The translations under genes were made by a program, and so were the position numbers. Shown piece after piece: positions 36,651 through 45,550 of a DNA stretch of 64,000 nucleotides. Source of the stretch: Streptomyces spongiicola (GTDB lineage: Bacteria > Actinomycetota > Actinomycetes > Streptomycetales > Streptomycetaceae); contig NZ_CP029254.1 of assembly GCF_003122365.1 (NCBI RefSeq), forward strand, positions 1,875,001 to 1,939,000, in the 5' to 3' direction. The notes under the pieces are model-generated. The model saw only the letters and a list, made by a program, of their open reading frames with translations. It had not been told where the DNA came from and made no database searches. Within the stretch, counting starts at the first letter, position 1. Each line of letters starts with the position of its first letter.

Positions 36651-37502
36651 TCAGGCGCCGACCTCCACCAGGCGCTTCCCGTCGAAGGTGCGGACCTCGA
36701 AGTGATCGATCTCGTTGCGCTCCATGGCGGCGCCGCCGTGGATGTACAGCGGCTTCCTGGCCTCCTTGTCCGTGCTGTCCGCGATGCCGTAACCGCGCTC
36801 CGGGACGGACCAGGAACTCACGACCTCCTCCTCACCGCTCTTGGAGACGGCGACGAGGCTGCACTTCAGCGGGCCCTTGACGTTCTTGAGTTCCAGGACC
36901 GCATGGGTGCCCCAGCCCTTCTCCTCCAGCCCGACGGTGGCGGAGACCCGGGTGGCGGCGTCCGTCGCCTCGATCTTCTCCCCCATGCCGTCGAAGAACA
37001 CGTCCTCCGCCGCGCTGGTCGGATGGGCCGCCGCGGCGCTGCCCGCCGTGGCGTCGTCCTGGGTGACGACCACCGCCACGGCCGGCCCGCCCAGGATGAG
37101 CACGGCCGACGCCGCGATCATGTACATACTCCGGCGGCGCTTGCGGGAGCGCTTCACCGCCACCTCGTCCACGAGCCGGTTCAGCAGCTGCGGACTCGGC
37201 GCGGTCGGGACCACGGTCGCGGAGCGGGCCGGGGGCTGCATGACCCTGCTGTCGAAGGGCAGCGCGGTCGGCTGCTCGGGAACGGCCGGCCGCGCCGGCG
37301 CCTCGGCGAGCATCGCCAGCATCGGCTCCATGCCCGCGAACTCCTCGAGGTGGGCGGCGCAGATGTCGCAGCCGGCCAGATGCGCCTCGAACGCGGTGGC
37401 TTCCGCGTCGTCGAGGATGCCGAGGACGTACGCCCCGGCCGTCTCGTGGACCGACCCCTCTTCGGACTGTCCGAACTGCCCGAACTGGTCCTGCCTGTTC
37501 AT
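36651..37502 (-). CDS. rsuA: Membrane anti-sigma factor (zf-HC2)
   Basis: 283 aa. N-terminal zinc anti-sigma domain with H-x3-C-x2-C pattern (FEAHLAGCDICAAHLEEF); one membrane span near residue 125 (MYMIAASAVLILGGPAVAVVV); extracytoplasmic sensor domain ending FEVRTFDGKRLVEVGA. It sequesters the ECF sigma factor encoded just upstream; ATG 37502 overlaps the sigma stop by 4 nt. The symbol follows the S. coelicolor SigU/RsuA locus, which has the same neighbours. Confidence 0.88.
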   Translation of the reverse strand: MNRQDQFGQFGQSEEGSVHETAGAYVLGILDDAEATAFEAHLAGCDICAAHLEEFAGMEPMLAMLAEAPARPAVPEQPTALPFDSRVMQPPARSATVVPTAPSPQLLNRLVDEVAVKRSRKRRRSMYMIAASAVLILGGPAVAVVVTQDDATAGSAAAAHPTSAAEDVFFDGMGEKIEATDAATRVSATVGLEEKGWGTHAVLELKNVKGPLKCSLVAVSKSGEEEVVSSWSVPERGYGIADSTDKEARKPLYIHGGAAMERNEIDHFEVRTFDGKRLVEVGA

Positions 37503-38086
37503 GCCGTGACCCCCCTCTCCTCCAGAGCGAGCTTCATGGAACGCAGTGCGTAGAACACCCGGGACCGCACGGTCCCGCTGGGTATGCCGAGCTTCTCGGC
37601 CGCCTCATTGACCGTACGCCCTTTGAAATACGTCTCGACGAGTACTTCCCTGTGAGCAGGGGTCAAATCATCGAGCGCATCGGATAGCGTCATCAGCCAC
37701 AACGCCTTGTCGATCTCGTCCTCCGCGGGCATGACCTCCAGCGGCGACGGGTCGACCTCCTGCGGCCGGGCCTGCCGGCTGCGGTGACCGTCGATGACGA
37801 TACGCCGAGCGACCGTCACCAGCCAGGGTCGGACAGAGCCGGTGGCCCGATTGAGCTGACCGGCATTCTTCCAGGCACGGATGAGCGTCTCCTGTACCAC
37901 GTCCTCGGCACGCTGGCGGTCGCCGGCCACGAGGCGGAGCACATAGGCGAGGAGGGGTCCGGCGTGCTCCTGATACAGCACGCGCATCAGCTCCTCGTCA
38001 GGGACGGATGTGCTGGTGCGCGACGAGTCGGCGCGATGCCGGGCCCTACCTGAACGGTCATCGGCCACGGCGGCATCCTTGCGCAC
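37499..38086 (-). CDS. sigU: ECF RNA polymerase sigma factor
   Basis: 195 aa. Sigma region 2 (YQEHAGPLLAYVLRLVAGDRQRAEDVVQETLIRAWK, with WLVTVARRIVIDGHRSRQ) and region 4 (LDDLTPAHREVLVETYFKGRTVNEAAEKLGIPSGTVRSRVFYALRSMKL). GTG 38086 with GGGAGG upstream. It is controlled by the co-transcribed anti-sigma. In S. coelicolor SigU acts in differentiation and protein secretion; I infer orthology from the neighbours. The first 30 residues are a poorly conserved lead. Confidence 0.88.
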   Translation of the reverse strand: MRKDAAVADDRSGRARHRADSSRTSTSVPDEELMRVLYQEHAGPLLAYVLRLVAGDRQRAEDVVQETLIRAWKNAGQLNRATGSVRPWLVTVARRIVIDGHRSRQARPQEVDPSPLEVMPAEDEIDKALWLMTLSDALDDLTPAHREVLVETYFKGRTVNEAAEKLGIPSGTVRSRVFYALRSMKLALEERGVTA

Positions 38087-38270
38087 CTGAACCTCCCGGT
38101 CGAGACCCCGTCTGATGTCTGACTGCTTCTCTGTCGTCCATCACTACGGGGGAGTCCGCCGATCCACTCAACGCGAGCGGGAAAAACTTTCGGGAATCTT
38201 CGGCGGGATGGTGAAAGCGGCGCCACCCCGGGGGGCATTACGGGCGTTAACGACACAAGTTGACGATCTG

Positions 38271-38861
38271 TCAGGCCCGGGTGAGGGCGGCGCGGCGCCG
38301 ATGCCGCGCCACCCGCTCCCGGTTGCCGCAGACCTCGCTGGAGCACCAGCGGCGGCGACGGCCCCGGGATGTGTCCAGATACACACGGTGGCAGCCGTCG
38401 CCCTCGCAGCGGCGCAGCCGGGCGCGGGCCACCGGGTCGGTGAGCAGGTCCACCGCGTCGCGGGCGACGGCGGCGAGCAGCGCGGCGCACTCGGGGCGGG
38501 CGATCGGGGCCCGGACGAGTTCGCCGTCGTCGTCGCGCACGGCGGTGACGGCGGGCGGGGCGCTGGCGGCGAACTCGTTGAGCCGCGTCAGGGCACCGTC
38601 CGGAGCACCGCGGCGCACCGGTGCGGGTCCCCCCGTACGGCGGTCGATCTGGGCGTCCACCAGACCTGCCACGCAGTCGCGGAGTTCCCGGAACGGAGCG
38701 ACCCAGCGGGCGTTCACCGCGCCCAGCGGTGTGCCCGACGGCAGCAGACCGGCCGCCGTGAGCCAGCCGCCGAGTTCCTCGGGGCCCTCCGGTCGCGCCG
38801 CCACGAGGTCCAGGCAGACGCGCCCGGAGTCGAACCGCCCGTCGTTCGAGCCGATGCCCAT
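38271..38861 (-). CDS. CGNR zinc-finger (ABATE domain) protein
   Basis: 196 aa. N-terminal ABATE domain (SGRVCLDLVAARPEGPEELGGWLTAAGL) and C-terminal CGNR zinc finger, RRCEGDGCHRVYLDTSRGRRRRWCSSEVCGNRERVARHR, with four cysteines. Likely stress-response transcription regulator. ATG 38861 (MGIGSNDGRF) with GGAG upstream; longer frames are GC repeats. Confidence 0.9.
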   Translation of the reverse strand: MGIGSNDGRFDSGRVCLDLVAARPEGPEELGGWLTAAGLLPSGTPLGAVNARWVAPFRELRDCVAGLVDAQIDRRTGGPAPVRRGAPDGALTRLNEFAASAPPAVTAVRDDDGELVRAPIARPECAALLAAVARDAVDLLTDPVARARLRRCEGDGCHRVYLDTSRGRRRRWCSSEVCGNRERVARHRRRAALTRA

Positions 38862-39234
38862 GGGCTCCAGGGTGCCCCGGCGAGCGCGCCCCGTGAACCC
38901 CCCGTGCGCGGGCCCCGGGCGGGTATCCCGGTGCGGTACACCCGGTGCGGTACCCCCGGGTGCGGTACACCCGGTGGGTGGCGCGGCCGGATGCCCTCCG
39001 GTCGCCCGCGGGACGGGACGGGGCGGGCGCGCCCGCGCCCCCGGGCCGGCAGGGCATCCCGCCCCGGGTGTCCGCACGACCGGCCGCAACCGCCCGGACC
39101 CCGGTGACCCCCGCGGCTCCACGGCTGCGCGGCCCCGTGCCCCGTGCCCCGTGCCCCGTGACACGAGTGGCCCCCGCGACCCGGAGCCCTCGGTGACCCC
39201 GGTGACCCCTGACACGAGTGGCCTCCGCGACCCG
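38862..39234. repeat. Repeat-filled gap between CGNR and nnaR
   Basis: CCCGGTGCGGTAC-like units (38927-38978), four CCCCGTG heptamers (39133-39160) and a 24-bp direct repeat beginning GACACGAGTGGCC at 39160 and 39211. No gene. Confidence 0.7.
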
Positions 39235-40389
39235 TCAGGTGCCCCCGTACTTGTCGCCGGCCGCCGGGTCGAGGGCGAGGCGGTAGCCGCGCTTCACCAC
39301 GGTCTGGATGAGGTTGGGAACGCCGAGTGCGGCGCGCAGACGGGCCATCGCCGTCTCCACGGCGTGCTCGTCCCGCCCGGCGCCCGGCAGCGCACGCAGC
39401 AGATCGGCGCGGGAGACCACCCAGCCGGGGCGCCGGGCCAGGGTGTTGAGCAGCGACATCCCGGCCGGCGGCACGGGGCGGACGGTGCCGTCGACGAGGA
39501 CGGCCTGGCCGCGGATCTCGACCCGACGGCCGGCCACCGGCAGCGTCCGGGCCCGTGCGGGCAGCTCCACGCAGAGCAGCTGCACGAGCGGGCCCAGCCG
39601 GAACCGTCCGGGCTGGACCGTGTCCAGCCCGTGCGCCTGGAGCGGAAGGGCGGTGACCGGTCCCACACAGGCCGGGAGCACATCGTGGGCGAGCGCGTCC
39701 AGCAGCTCCGGCAGCAGCCCGCGCTCCTCGGCACGGGAGAAGAGCGACGCCGCGGCCGGGGCGCTCGTGAACGTCAGCGCGTTCAGCGACCGCCCCACCG
39801 CCGCGTCGAGCAGCCGGTCCAGCGGAGCGAGGTCCTCGGGCGGCATCCACCGGTAGACGGGGACGACGACGACCTCCGCGCCCCCGGCCCGCAGCGCCTC
39901 CACGAACCCGGGCAGCGGCTCGCCGTGCAGTTGCAGCGCCACCCGGCGGTCCGCGACGCCCTCGGTGAGCAGCCGGTCGAGCACCTCGGCCATCGACTCG
40001 GAGGTGGGCGACCACGCCTCCGTCAGTCCGGCCGCCCGGATCGCGCCCTTCACCTTCGGCCCGCGGGCGAGGAGTTCGACACCGCGCAGGCAGGAGAGCA
40101 GCTCCTCGCCGAGGCCCCAGCCGTCGGCGGCCTCCACCCAGCCCCGGAACCCGATGGCGGTGGTGGCGACCACCACGTCCGGTGCGTCGTCGACGAGTTC
40201 CCTGGTGGCGGTGAGCAACTCGGCGTCGTCCGCGAGGGGGACGATGCGCAGAGCGGGCGCGTGGAGCACCGTCGCCCCGCGGCGTTGCAGCAGCGCGGCG
40301 AGTTCGTCCGCGCGCCGGGCCGCGGTGACTCCGACCGTGAAGCCCGTGAGCGGGGCGACCGCGGGAGCGCCGTGCTGTTCCTGGTACAT
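39235..40389 (-). CDS. nnaR: HemD-like regulator of nitrate/nitrite assimilation
   Basis: 384 aa. N-terminal 260 residues: uroporphyrinogen-III synthase fold (GFTVGVTAARRADELAALLQRRGATVLHAPALRIVPL, TFTSAPAAASLFSRAEE). C-terminal 95 residues: OmpR/PhoB winged helix (PAGMSLLNTLARRPGWVVSRADLLRALPG, VETAMARLRAALGVPNLIQTVVKRGYRLAL). This fusion next to narK is NnaR (S. coelicolor SCO2958), co-activator with GlnR of nitrate assimilation genes. The HemD part may sense rather than synthesise. ATG 40389 has a GlnR-like box upstream. Confidence 0.9.
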   Translation of the reverse strand: MYQEQHGAPAVAPLTGFTVGVTAARRADELAALLQRRGATVLHAPALRIVPLADDAELLTATRELVDDAPDVVVATTAIGFRGWVEAADGWGLGEELLSCLRGVELLARGPKVKGAIRAAGLTEAWSPTSESMAEVLDRLLTEGVADRRVALQLHGEPLPGFVEALRAGGAEVVVVPVYRWMPPEDLAPLDRLLDAAVGRSLNALTFTSAPAAASLFSRAEERGLLPELLDALAHDVLPACVGPVTALPLQAHGLDTVQPGRFRLGPLVQLLCVELPARARTLPVAGRRVEIRGQAVLVDGTVRPVPPAGMSLLNTLARRPGWVVSRADLLRALPGAGRDEHAVETAMARLRAALGVPNLIQTVVKRGYRLALDPAAGDKYGGT

Positions 40390-40435
40390 GCCGACCGAGC
40401 CTGGCAAGGGTGCGTGACAGGCCCGGTTCGGCTGC

Positions 40436-40451
40436 GTTTCCCCGTGGTTAC
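40436..40451 (-). promoter_or_regulatory. GlnR box upstream of nnaR
   Basis: On the minus strand GTAAC-CACGGG-GAAAC matches the GTnAC-n6-GAAAC half of the Streptomyces GlnR consensus exactly; a weaker GAACC-n6-GTCAC follows at the right spacing. It starts 47 bp before nnaR and just after the narK stop, giving nnaR its own nitrogen-controlled promoter. Confidence 0.65.
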
Positions 40452-40464
40452 GAGGCACTCCTGC

Positions 40465-41817
40465 TCACACCTCGGCGTAGCTGAGCTGCGGCTTCGTCTC
40501 GGTCGTGGCGGCCGGCCCGGCGGTGCGTGCGGGCCTGCGAAGGTATACCGCCCAGGTGACCGCGCAGCACACCGCGTAGCAGACGAGGAAGGCGACGAAG
40601 GCGCCCGTGCCCGTCCCGGCGGTGCGGAAGGACTGCCGGAAGGCCAGGTTGATGGCGAGCCCGCCGAGCGCGCCCACCGCGCCGATGAGCCCCATCGACG
40701 CCCCGGACAGCCGGCGCCCGTACGCCTCGGCCGCCTCTCCCGCCATGCCGCGGGCCAGCGCCTTGGCCTGGAAGATGCCGGGGATCATCTTGTACGTGGA
40801 GCCGTTGCCGAGCCCGCTGAGGACGAACAGGGCGATGAAGCCGGCCAGGAACAGCGGCAGCGACCCGGACACGGAGGCGAGGACGACGGCGACGGTGGCC
40901 GCGGCCATCGCGGCGAAGGTCCACAGCGTGATCCTGGCCCCGCCGAAGCGGTCCGCGAGCGAGCCGCCGACGGGCCGGACGAGGGAGCCGAGCAGCGGCC
41001 CGACGAAGGTGAGCGACGCGGCCTGGAGCGGGGTGCGCCCGAACTGGGTCTGGAGCACGAGGCCGAAGGCGAAGCTGTAGCCGATGAAGGAGCCGAACGT
41101 CCCGACGTAGAGGAACGACATGATCCAGGTGTGCGGGTCCCCGGCCGCCTCCCTCGCGGCTCCGGTGTCGTTCCTGACGGGCGCCAGGTTGTCCATGAAC
41201 AGGGCGGCGCACAGTGCGGAGAGCACGATCAGCGGGATGTAGACGCCGAGCACGATCCTGGGCTGGGCGGCGCCCGCCAGCCCGATGACCAGCAGCCCGA
41301 CGAGCTGCACCACGGGGACGCCGATGTTGCCGCCGCCCGCGTTCAGCCCGAGCGCCCAGCCCTTCCTCCGCAGCGGGAAGAAGGAGTTGATGTTGGTCAT
41401 CGAGGAGGCGAAGTTGCCGCCGCCGACGCCGGTGAGGGCGGCCACCGCGAGGAACGTCCCGTACGACGTGCCCGGCTCCATGACCGCGAACGCCGCCCCG
41501 GTCGGCAGCAGCAGCGTCAGCGCGCTGAAGACCGTCCAGTTCCGGCCGCCGAAGCGGGCGACGGCGAAGGTGTACGGCACCCTGATCACGGCCCCGACCA
41601 GGGTCGCGGTCGCGATCAGGAAGAACTTGCCGGCCGGGTCGACCCCGTACTCGGGCCCCATGAACAGGACCATCACGGACCACAGCGACCAGATGGAGAA
41701 GCCGATGTGCTCGGACAGGACGGAGAAGTAGAGGTTCCGCCGGGCGATCCGCTCGCCCTTCTCCTTCCAGAAGGTCCGGTCCTCCGGGTCCCACTGCTCG
41801 ATCCACCTGCCGGCCAT
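40465..41817 (-). CDS. narK: Nitrate/nitrite MFS transporter
   Basis: 450 aa, NNP family, 12 spans. Signatures: NLYFSVLSEHIGFSIWSLWSVMV (NarK start), GVGGGNFASSMTNINSFFP and LNAGGGNIGVPVVQLVGL (nitrate signature), and GSTYKMIPGIF. It imports nitrate and/or exports nitrite. ATG 41817. Upstream of nnaR in the same direction, as in S. coelicolor. Confidence 0.94.
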   Translation of the reverse strand: MAGRWIEQWDPEDRTFWKEKGERIARRNLYFSVLSEHIGFSIWSLWSVMVLFMGPEYGVDPAGKFFLIATATLVGAVIRVPYTFAVARFGGRNWTVFSALTLLLPTGAAFAVMEPGTSYGTFLAVAALTGVGGGNFASSMTNINSFFPLRRKGWALGLNAGGGNIGVPVVQLVGLLVIGLAGAAQPRIVLGVYIPLIVLSALCAALFMDNLAPVRNDTGAAREAAGDPHTWIMSFLYVGTFGSFIGYSFAFGLVLQTQFGRTPLQAASLTFVGPLLGSLVRPVGGSLADRFGGARITLWTFAAMAAATVAVVLASVSGSLPLFLAGFIALFVLSGLGNGSTYKMIPGIFQAKALARGMAGEAAEAYGRRLSGASMGLIGAVGALGGLAINLAFRQSFRTAGTGTGAFVAFLVCYAVCCAVTWAVYLRRPARTAGPAATTETKPQLSYAEV

Positions 41818-41924
41818 GGCGTGCCTCCACTGCTGCTCCGGGTAGTGGACCCGACGGTAGGCAGCGCCGGTTTCAGCCTCGTGGTGTGAGATGACCGGCG
41901 TGGAACCTTGCTCTCACCCGCTGC

Positions 41925-43355
41925 TCAGCCGTGGTGTGAGCGCGTCCGGCCGGACCCCGTGCCGAAGCGTGGCGCCTTCCGGCGCGCGCTGCCGTTCGGC
42001 CAGAGCCGGGGGCGGCGCCTGGCCGCGGCGTCCTCCGCCCAGCCGAAGAGCATGATGCACGCGGCGATCAGAGCCCAGGTGAAGAGCAGGACCGGCACCC
42101 AGCTCTCCATCAGCCAGGGCAGGTGCTTCCACATGATCTCGAAACCCCACAGCTGGTTCCACATCGTCGCGGCGCCGAGGATGCAGAGGTTGTGCCACAG
42201 GTAGACCGTGACCGCGCGGGAGTTGAGCAGTGTGATGGTGCCGGCCCAGGCGCGCAGCCGCGGCGGCCACTCCCGCCAGGAAGGGCTGATGTGGAGCAGC
42301 AGCAGCACCGCGCCGAACGACCAGACGGCCTGTGCGAGCGGAATGCTGTCGAGGTCGTGCCCGGTGCGGAAGCCCTCGCGCAGCGCCCACCACAGCCCCA
42401 CGGCCATGATCACGGGCGCGACGGACGGGACGATGTAGCGCGGCAGCCGGCGCAGTACGCCTTCCTGGTGCGCCATGCCGAGTATCCAGCAGGCTCCGAA
42501 GGTGCTGAAGTCGGTGATCGCCGAGTTGGCCCGGTCGGAGATCCACGGCATGTTGCCGGAGGCGATGAGCGCCGACAGCGCCAGCGGTGCGACCAGCGTC
42601 GGCCACGGAAGCCTGCGCAGCGCCCACAGCAGCAGCGGCGACAGCATGACGTACCAGAGGTAGGCCCGCAGGTACCAGAGCGGGCCGGCGAGGTTCTCAC
42701 CCCACGACTCACCGAGGATCCCGGGTACGCCCGCCAGTTCGGCCGCGTACGGCGGGTCGCTGAGCGGGACGATCCAGTACAGCAGGTGGAACCACCACCA
42801 GCCGGGGTGCCCCTCGGCGTCGGGTCCCCAGCCCTGGAGCACCATGCCGGTCACGCCGACGGCGCCGAGCACCCACAGCGGGGGCAGCAGCCGCCTCATC
42901 CGCCCGCGGATCACCTGGACCGCCGGCCGCTTGAGGGAGCGGGCCATCAGGTTGCCCGCCAGCGCGAACATCACGCCCATGGACGGGAAGAGGAGCGGCA
43001 GCCACGCCCAGCCGACCAGGTGGTAGAGGACGACGCGGAAGAGCGCGAGCGCGCGCAGCAGGTCGAAGTACAGATCGCGGCCCGCGCCGGGCCCGGCGGC
43101 GGGCGCCTCGGGGGCCGGGTTCCCGGCATGCCGCGCCGGTTCGAGCGTGGTCGTGCCGGTCGTTGCGGGGGCGCCGGTGGTGCCGGTCGTTCCGTTGCGG
43201 CCGATGGGCCCGGCTGTTCCGTTGGTGCCGTTGGTGCCGTTGGTGCCGTTGGTGCCGTTGGTGCCGTTGGTGCCGTTGGTGCCGTTGGTGCCGTTGGTGC
43301 CGTTGGTGCCGTTGGTGCCGTTGGTGCCGTTGGTGCCGTTGGTGCCGGTGGTCAT
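41925..43355 (-). CDS. Membrane acyltransferase (AT3 type) with (TNG)n N-terminus
   Basis: 476 aa. After an N-terminal run of about thirteen TNG tripeptides (9-bp DNA repeat, 43220-43345) comes an acyltransferase-3 membrane domain: RDLYFDLLRALALFRVVLYHLVGW, GVMFALAGNLMARSL, PLWYLRAYLWYVMLSPLLLW, TVYLWHNLCILG. It probably O-acetylates a surface glycan. ATG 43355 overlaps the deacetylase-glycosyltransferase stop by 4 nt. The repeat is cytoplasmic, disordered and probably length-variable. Confidence 0.88.
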   Translation of the reverse strand: MTTGTNGTNGTNGTNGTNGTNGTNGTNGTNGTNGTNGTNGTNGTNGTAGPIGRNGTTGTTGAPATTGTTTLEPARHAGNPAPEAPAAGPGAGRDLYFDLLRALALFRVVLYHLVGWAWLPLLFPSMGVMFALAGNLMARSLKRPAVQVIRGRMRRLLPPLWVLGAVGVTGMVLQGWGPDAEGHPGWWWFHLLYWIVPLSDPPYAAELAGVPGILGESWGENLAGPLWYLRAYLWYVMLSPLLLWALRRLPWPTLVAPLALSALIASGNMPWISDRANSAITDFSTFGACWILGMAHQEGVLRRLPRYIVPSVAPVIMAVGLWWALREGFRTGHDLDSIPLAQAVWSFGAVLLLLHISPSWREWPPRLRAWAGTITLLNSRAVTVYLWHNLCILGAATMWNQLWGFEIMWKHLPWLMESWVPVLLFTWALIAACIMLFGWAEDAAARRRPRLWPNGSARRKAPRFGTGSGRTRSHHG

Positions 43356-45550
43356 CCGACGGGCCTCCGCTCGTCGCTGCCCTGGCGCTGCGTCGGTATC
43401 GAACCCGGCGCCTCCACCACTCCCGTGCGCCGCAGCTTCTGCCAGCGCAGCCGGCCGCCGGTCAGGGCGGTGATCCAGGACTGGAGCAGCACGACGTACA
43501 TGAGCTGCCGGTACAGGAGCTGCTGGAGCGGCAGGGAGATCAGATGCACCATGCGCTCCTTGTCGAGCCGGAACGCGTAGGCGGCGCAGACGGCCTGGAT
43601 GGCGAGGACGCCGAACCAGGCGGCGATCGTCTTCTGGGTGGGGCCGAAGACGATTCCGTAGAGCAGGAAGACGTCGATGAGCGGGGCGAGCAGCGGGAAC
43701 AGCACCATGAACAGCGAGACGAGCGGGAGGCCGACCCGGCCGAAGCGGCCGGAGGGCCCGCTGTCGATCACGGCGCGGCGGTGCTTCCAGATCGCCTGCA
43801 TCGTGCCGTAGGACCAGCGGTAGCGCTGGGACCACAGCTGCTGCACGGACTCCGGGGCCTCGGTCCACGCCCGGGCGCGCTCGGCGTACACCACGCGCCA
43901 GCCGTCGCGGTGGATGGCCATGGTGATGTCGGTGTCCTCGGCGAGGGTGTCGTCGCTCATGCCGCCGACCCGTTCCAGGGCCTCGCGGCGGAAGGCGCCG
44001 ACGGCGCCGGGGATCGTGGGCATGCACCGCAGCACGTCGTACATGCGGCGGTCCAGGTTGAAGCCCATCACGTACTCGATGTGCTGCCAGGCACCGATCA
44101 GGGTGTCCCGGTTGCCGACCTTGGCGTTGCCGGCGACCGCGCCGACGCGCGGGTCGCCGAAGGGCTGGACCAGTTCGCGGACGGTGGACGGTTCGAAGAC
44201 CGTGTCCCCGTCCATCATCACGATGATGTCGTGGCGGGCGTTGCGGATGCCGTTGTTCAGGGCCTCCGGCTTGCCCGCGTTGTCCTGCCGGACGACCCGG
44301 ACGTTGGGCAGCCACAGGTCGTCGACGATGTCGGCGGTGCCGTCCGAGGAGCCGTCGTCGACGACGATGACCTCGATCGGGTGGTCGCTCTCCATCAGCG
44401 AGCGCACCGTGTTCTCGATGCACTCCTTCTCGTTGTACGCGGGGACCAGCACCGTCACGGGTTCGGTGACGGCCGGACCCCAGCGGAAGCGGCGGCGGCG
44501 CACCTTGCGGGCGTGGCCGAAGGAGAGCAGCAGCATGAGGCCGAAGCGGAGGAAGACCAGGACGCCGATCACGGCGAGCCCGACGGTCAGCGCCGACGTG
44601 GTCTTCTCGGAGACGGCGACGGCGCCCACCCAGGCCTTGCCCTTCCACAGGTCCGGTCCGGTGACGGGGGTGTGCGCGCTGGGTGCGCCGAGGGCCTCGG
44701 TGAGGTTGGCGAACCGGTAGCCGCGGTCCTTCATGTCGGGCAGGAAGCGGTCGAGGGCGGCGACGGTCTGGGAGCGGTCGCCACCGGAGTCGTGCATCAG
44801 CACGATGGAGCCCGCGGTGCCCTTCGGGGTGGCGCGCTCGATGATCGCCTCGACGCCCGGGCGCTTCCAGTCCTCGCTGTCGGTGTCGTTGAAGGCGGTG
44901 ATGTAGCCGCGGCTGCCGATGTACTCGGTGACCGGCCAGGACTTGTCGTCGAGGGCGGCCGAGAAGGACGAGTAGGGCGGACGGAAGAGCGAGGTGCGGA
45001 TGCCGGCGGCGCCCGCGAGCGCCAGTTGGTTCTGCGAGAGCTCCCAGTCGATCCGGCTCTGCGTCTGGAGCGCCAGATCGGGATGGTTGAAGGTGTGCAG
45101 GCCGATCTCGTGGCCCTCCTCGACCATCCGCTGCACGAGGTCCGGGTGGCGGGAGGCCATAGTGCCGGTCACGAAGAACACCGCGTGGGCGTCGTATTCC
45201 CTCAGCCTGTCGAGGACCTTCGGCGTCCACACCGGGTCGGGGCCGTCGTCGAAGGTCAGCACCAGGTTCCTGTCGGGGACGCTGAGCGCCTTGGGCTCGC
45301 CCGGGGCGCGGGCGTCGATGACGGGACCGCCCTCGAGGATCTGCGGGGGCACCTGGCCGTTGGAGACCGGGGGGCGCACACGGTGGTCGGCGAGGATCTC
45401 GCTGTGCACATAGCCGCGCAGCATGAGCATCGCGAGGAGCGCCACGAGGAGGAGCGAGGGCAGCAGGTAGCGCATGGGCAGCCTGCGCCGCACGGCGGAC
45501 CTCCCGGTGCTCTTCCGGCGCCTGACGGCCCTTGTGCCGGAGGCGGTCAC
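43352..45550 (-). CDS. Bifunctional polysaccharide deacetylase / family 2 glycosyltransferase
   Basis: 732 aa. One N-terminal span (RYLLPSLLLVALLAMLML), an extracellular NodB deacetylase domain (about 90-310: VLTFDDGPDPVWTPKVLD, GHEIGLHTFNHPDL with the metal-binding H-x3-H, FRPPYSSFS), a second span, then a GT2 domain (VTVLVPAYNEKECI, VDDGSSDGTADI, IIVMMDGDTVFEP, EDTDITMAI, QQLWSQRYRW) and C-terminal spans. This plan makes and partly deacetylates an N-acetylhexosamine polymer (PNAG- or chitin-like). GTG 45550 overlaps the previous TAG by one base. Confidence 0.92.
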   Translation of the reverse strand: MTASGTRAVRRRKSTGRSAVRRRLPMRYLLPSLLLVALLAMLMLRGYVHSEILADHRVRPPVSNGQVPPQILEGGPVIDARAPGEPKALSVPDRNLVLTFDDGPDPVWTPKVLDRLREYDAHAVFFVTGTMASRHPDLVQRMVEEGHEIGLHTFNHPDLALQTQSRIDWELSQNQLALAGAAGIRTSLFRPPYSSFSAALDDKSWPVTEYIGSRGYITAFNDTDSEDWKRPGVEAIIERATPKGTAGSIVLMHDSGGDRSQTVAALDRFLPDMKDRGYRFANLTEALGAPSAHTPVTGPDLWKGKAWVGAVAVSEKTTSALTVGLAVIGVLVFLRFGLMLLLSFGHARKVRRRRFRWGPAVTEPVTVLVPAYNEKECIENTVRSLMESDHPIEVIVVDDGSSDGTADIVDDLWLPNVRVVRQDNAGKPEALNNGIRNARHDIIVMMDGDTVFEPSTVRELVQPFGDPRVGAVAGNAKVGNRDTLIGAWQHIEYVMGFNLDRRMYDVLRCMPTIPGAVGAFRREALERVGGMSDDTLAEDTDITMAIHRDGWRVVYAERARAWTEAPESVQQLWSQRYRWSYGTMQAIWKHRRAVIDSGPSGRFGRVGLPLVSLFMVLFPLLAPLIDVFLLYGIVFGPTQKTIAAWFGVLAIQAVCAAYAFRLDKERMVHLISLPLQQLLYRQLMYVVLLQSWITALTGGRLRWQKLRRTGVVEAPGSIPTQRQGSDERRPVG

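Noticed and set aside
33681..37553. Plus-strand open frame of 1290 codons
   Set aside because: Antisense shadow of helD, rsuA and sigU; it is open only because of G/C-rich third positions, and has no domain or ribosome site.
38260..41889. Plus-strand open frame of 1209 codons
   Set aside because: Antisense to nnaR and narK, whose families are certain; translation is Arg/Gly/Pro-rich low complexity.
41881..41941. Direct repeat GTGGTGTGAG upstream of narK as an operator
   Set aside because: Two 10-mers, one overlapping the end of the acyltransferase gene; too short and no known nitrogen-control consensus.
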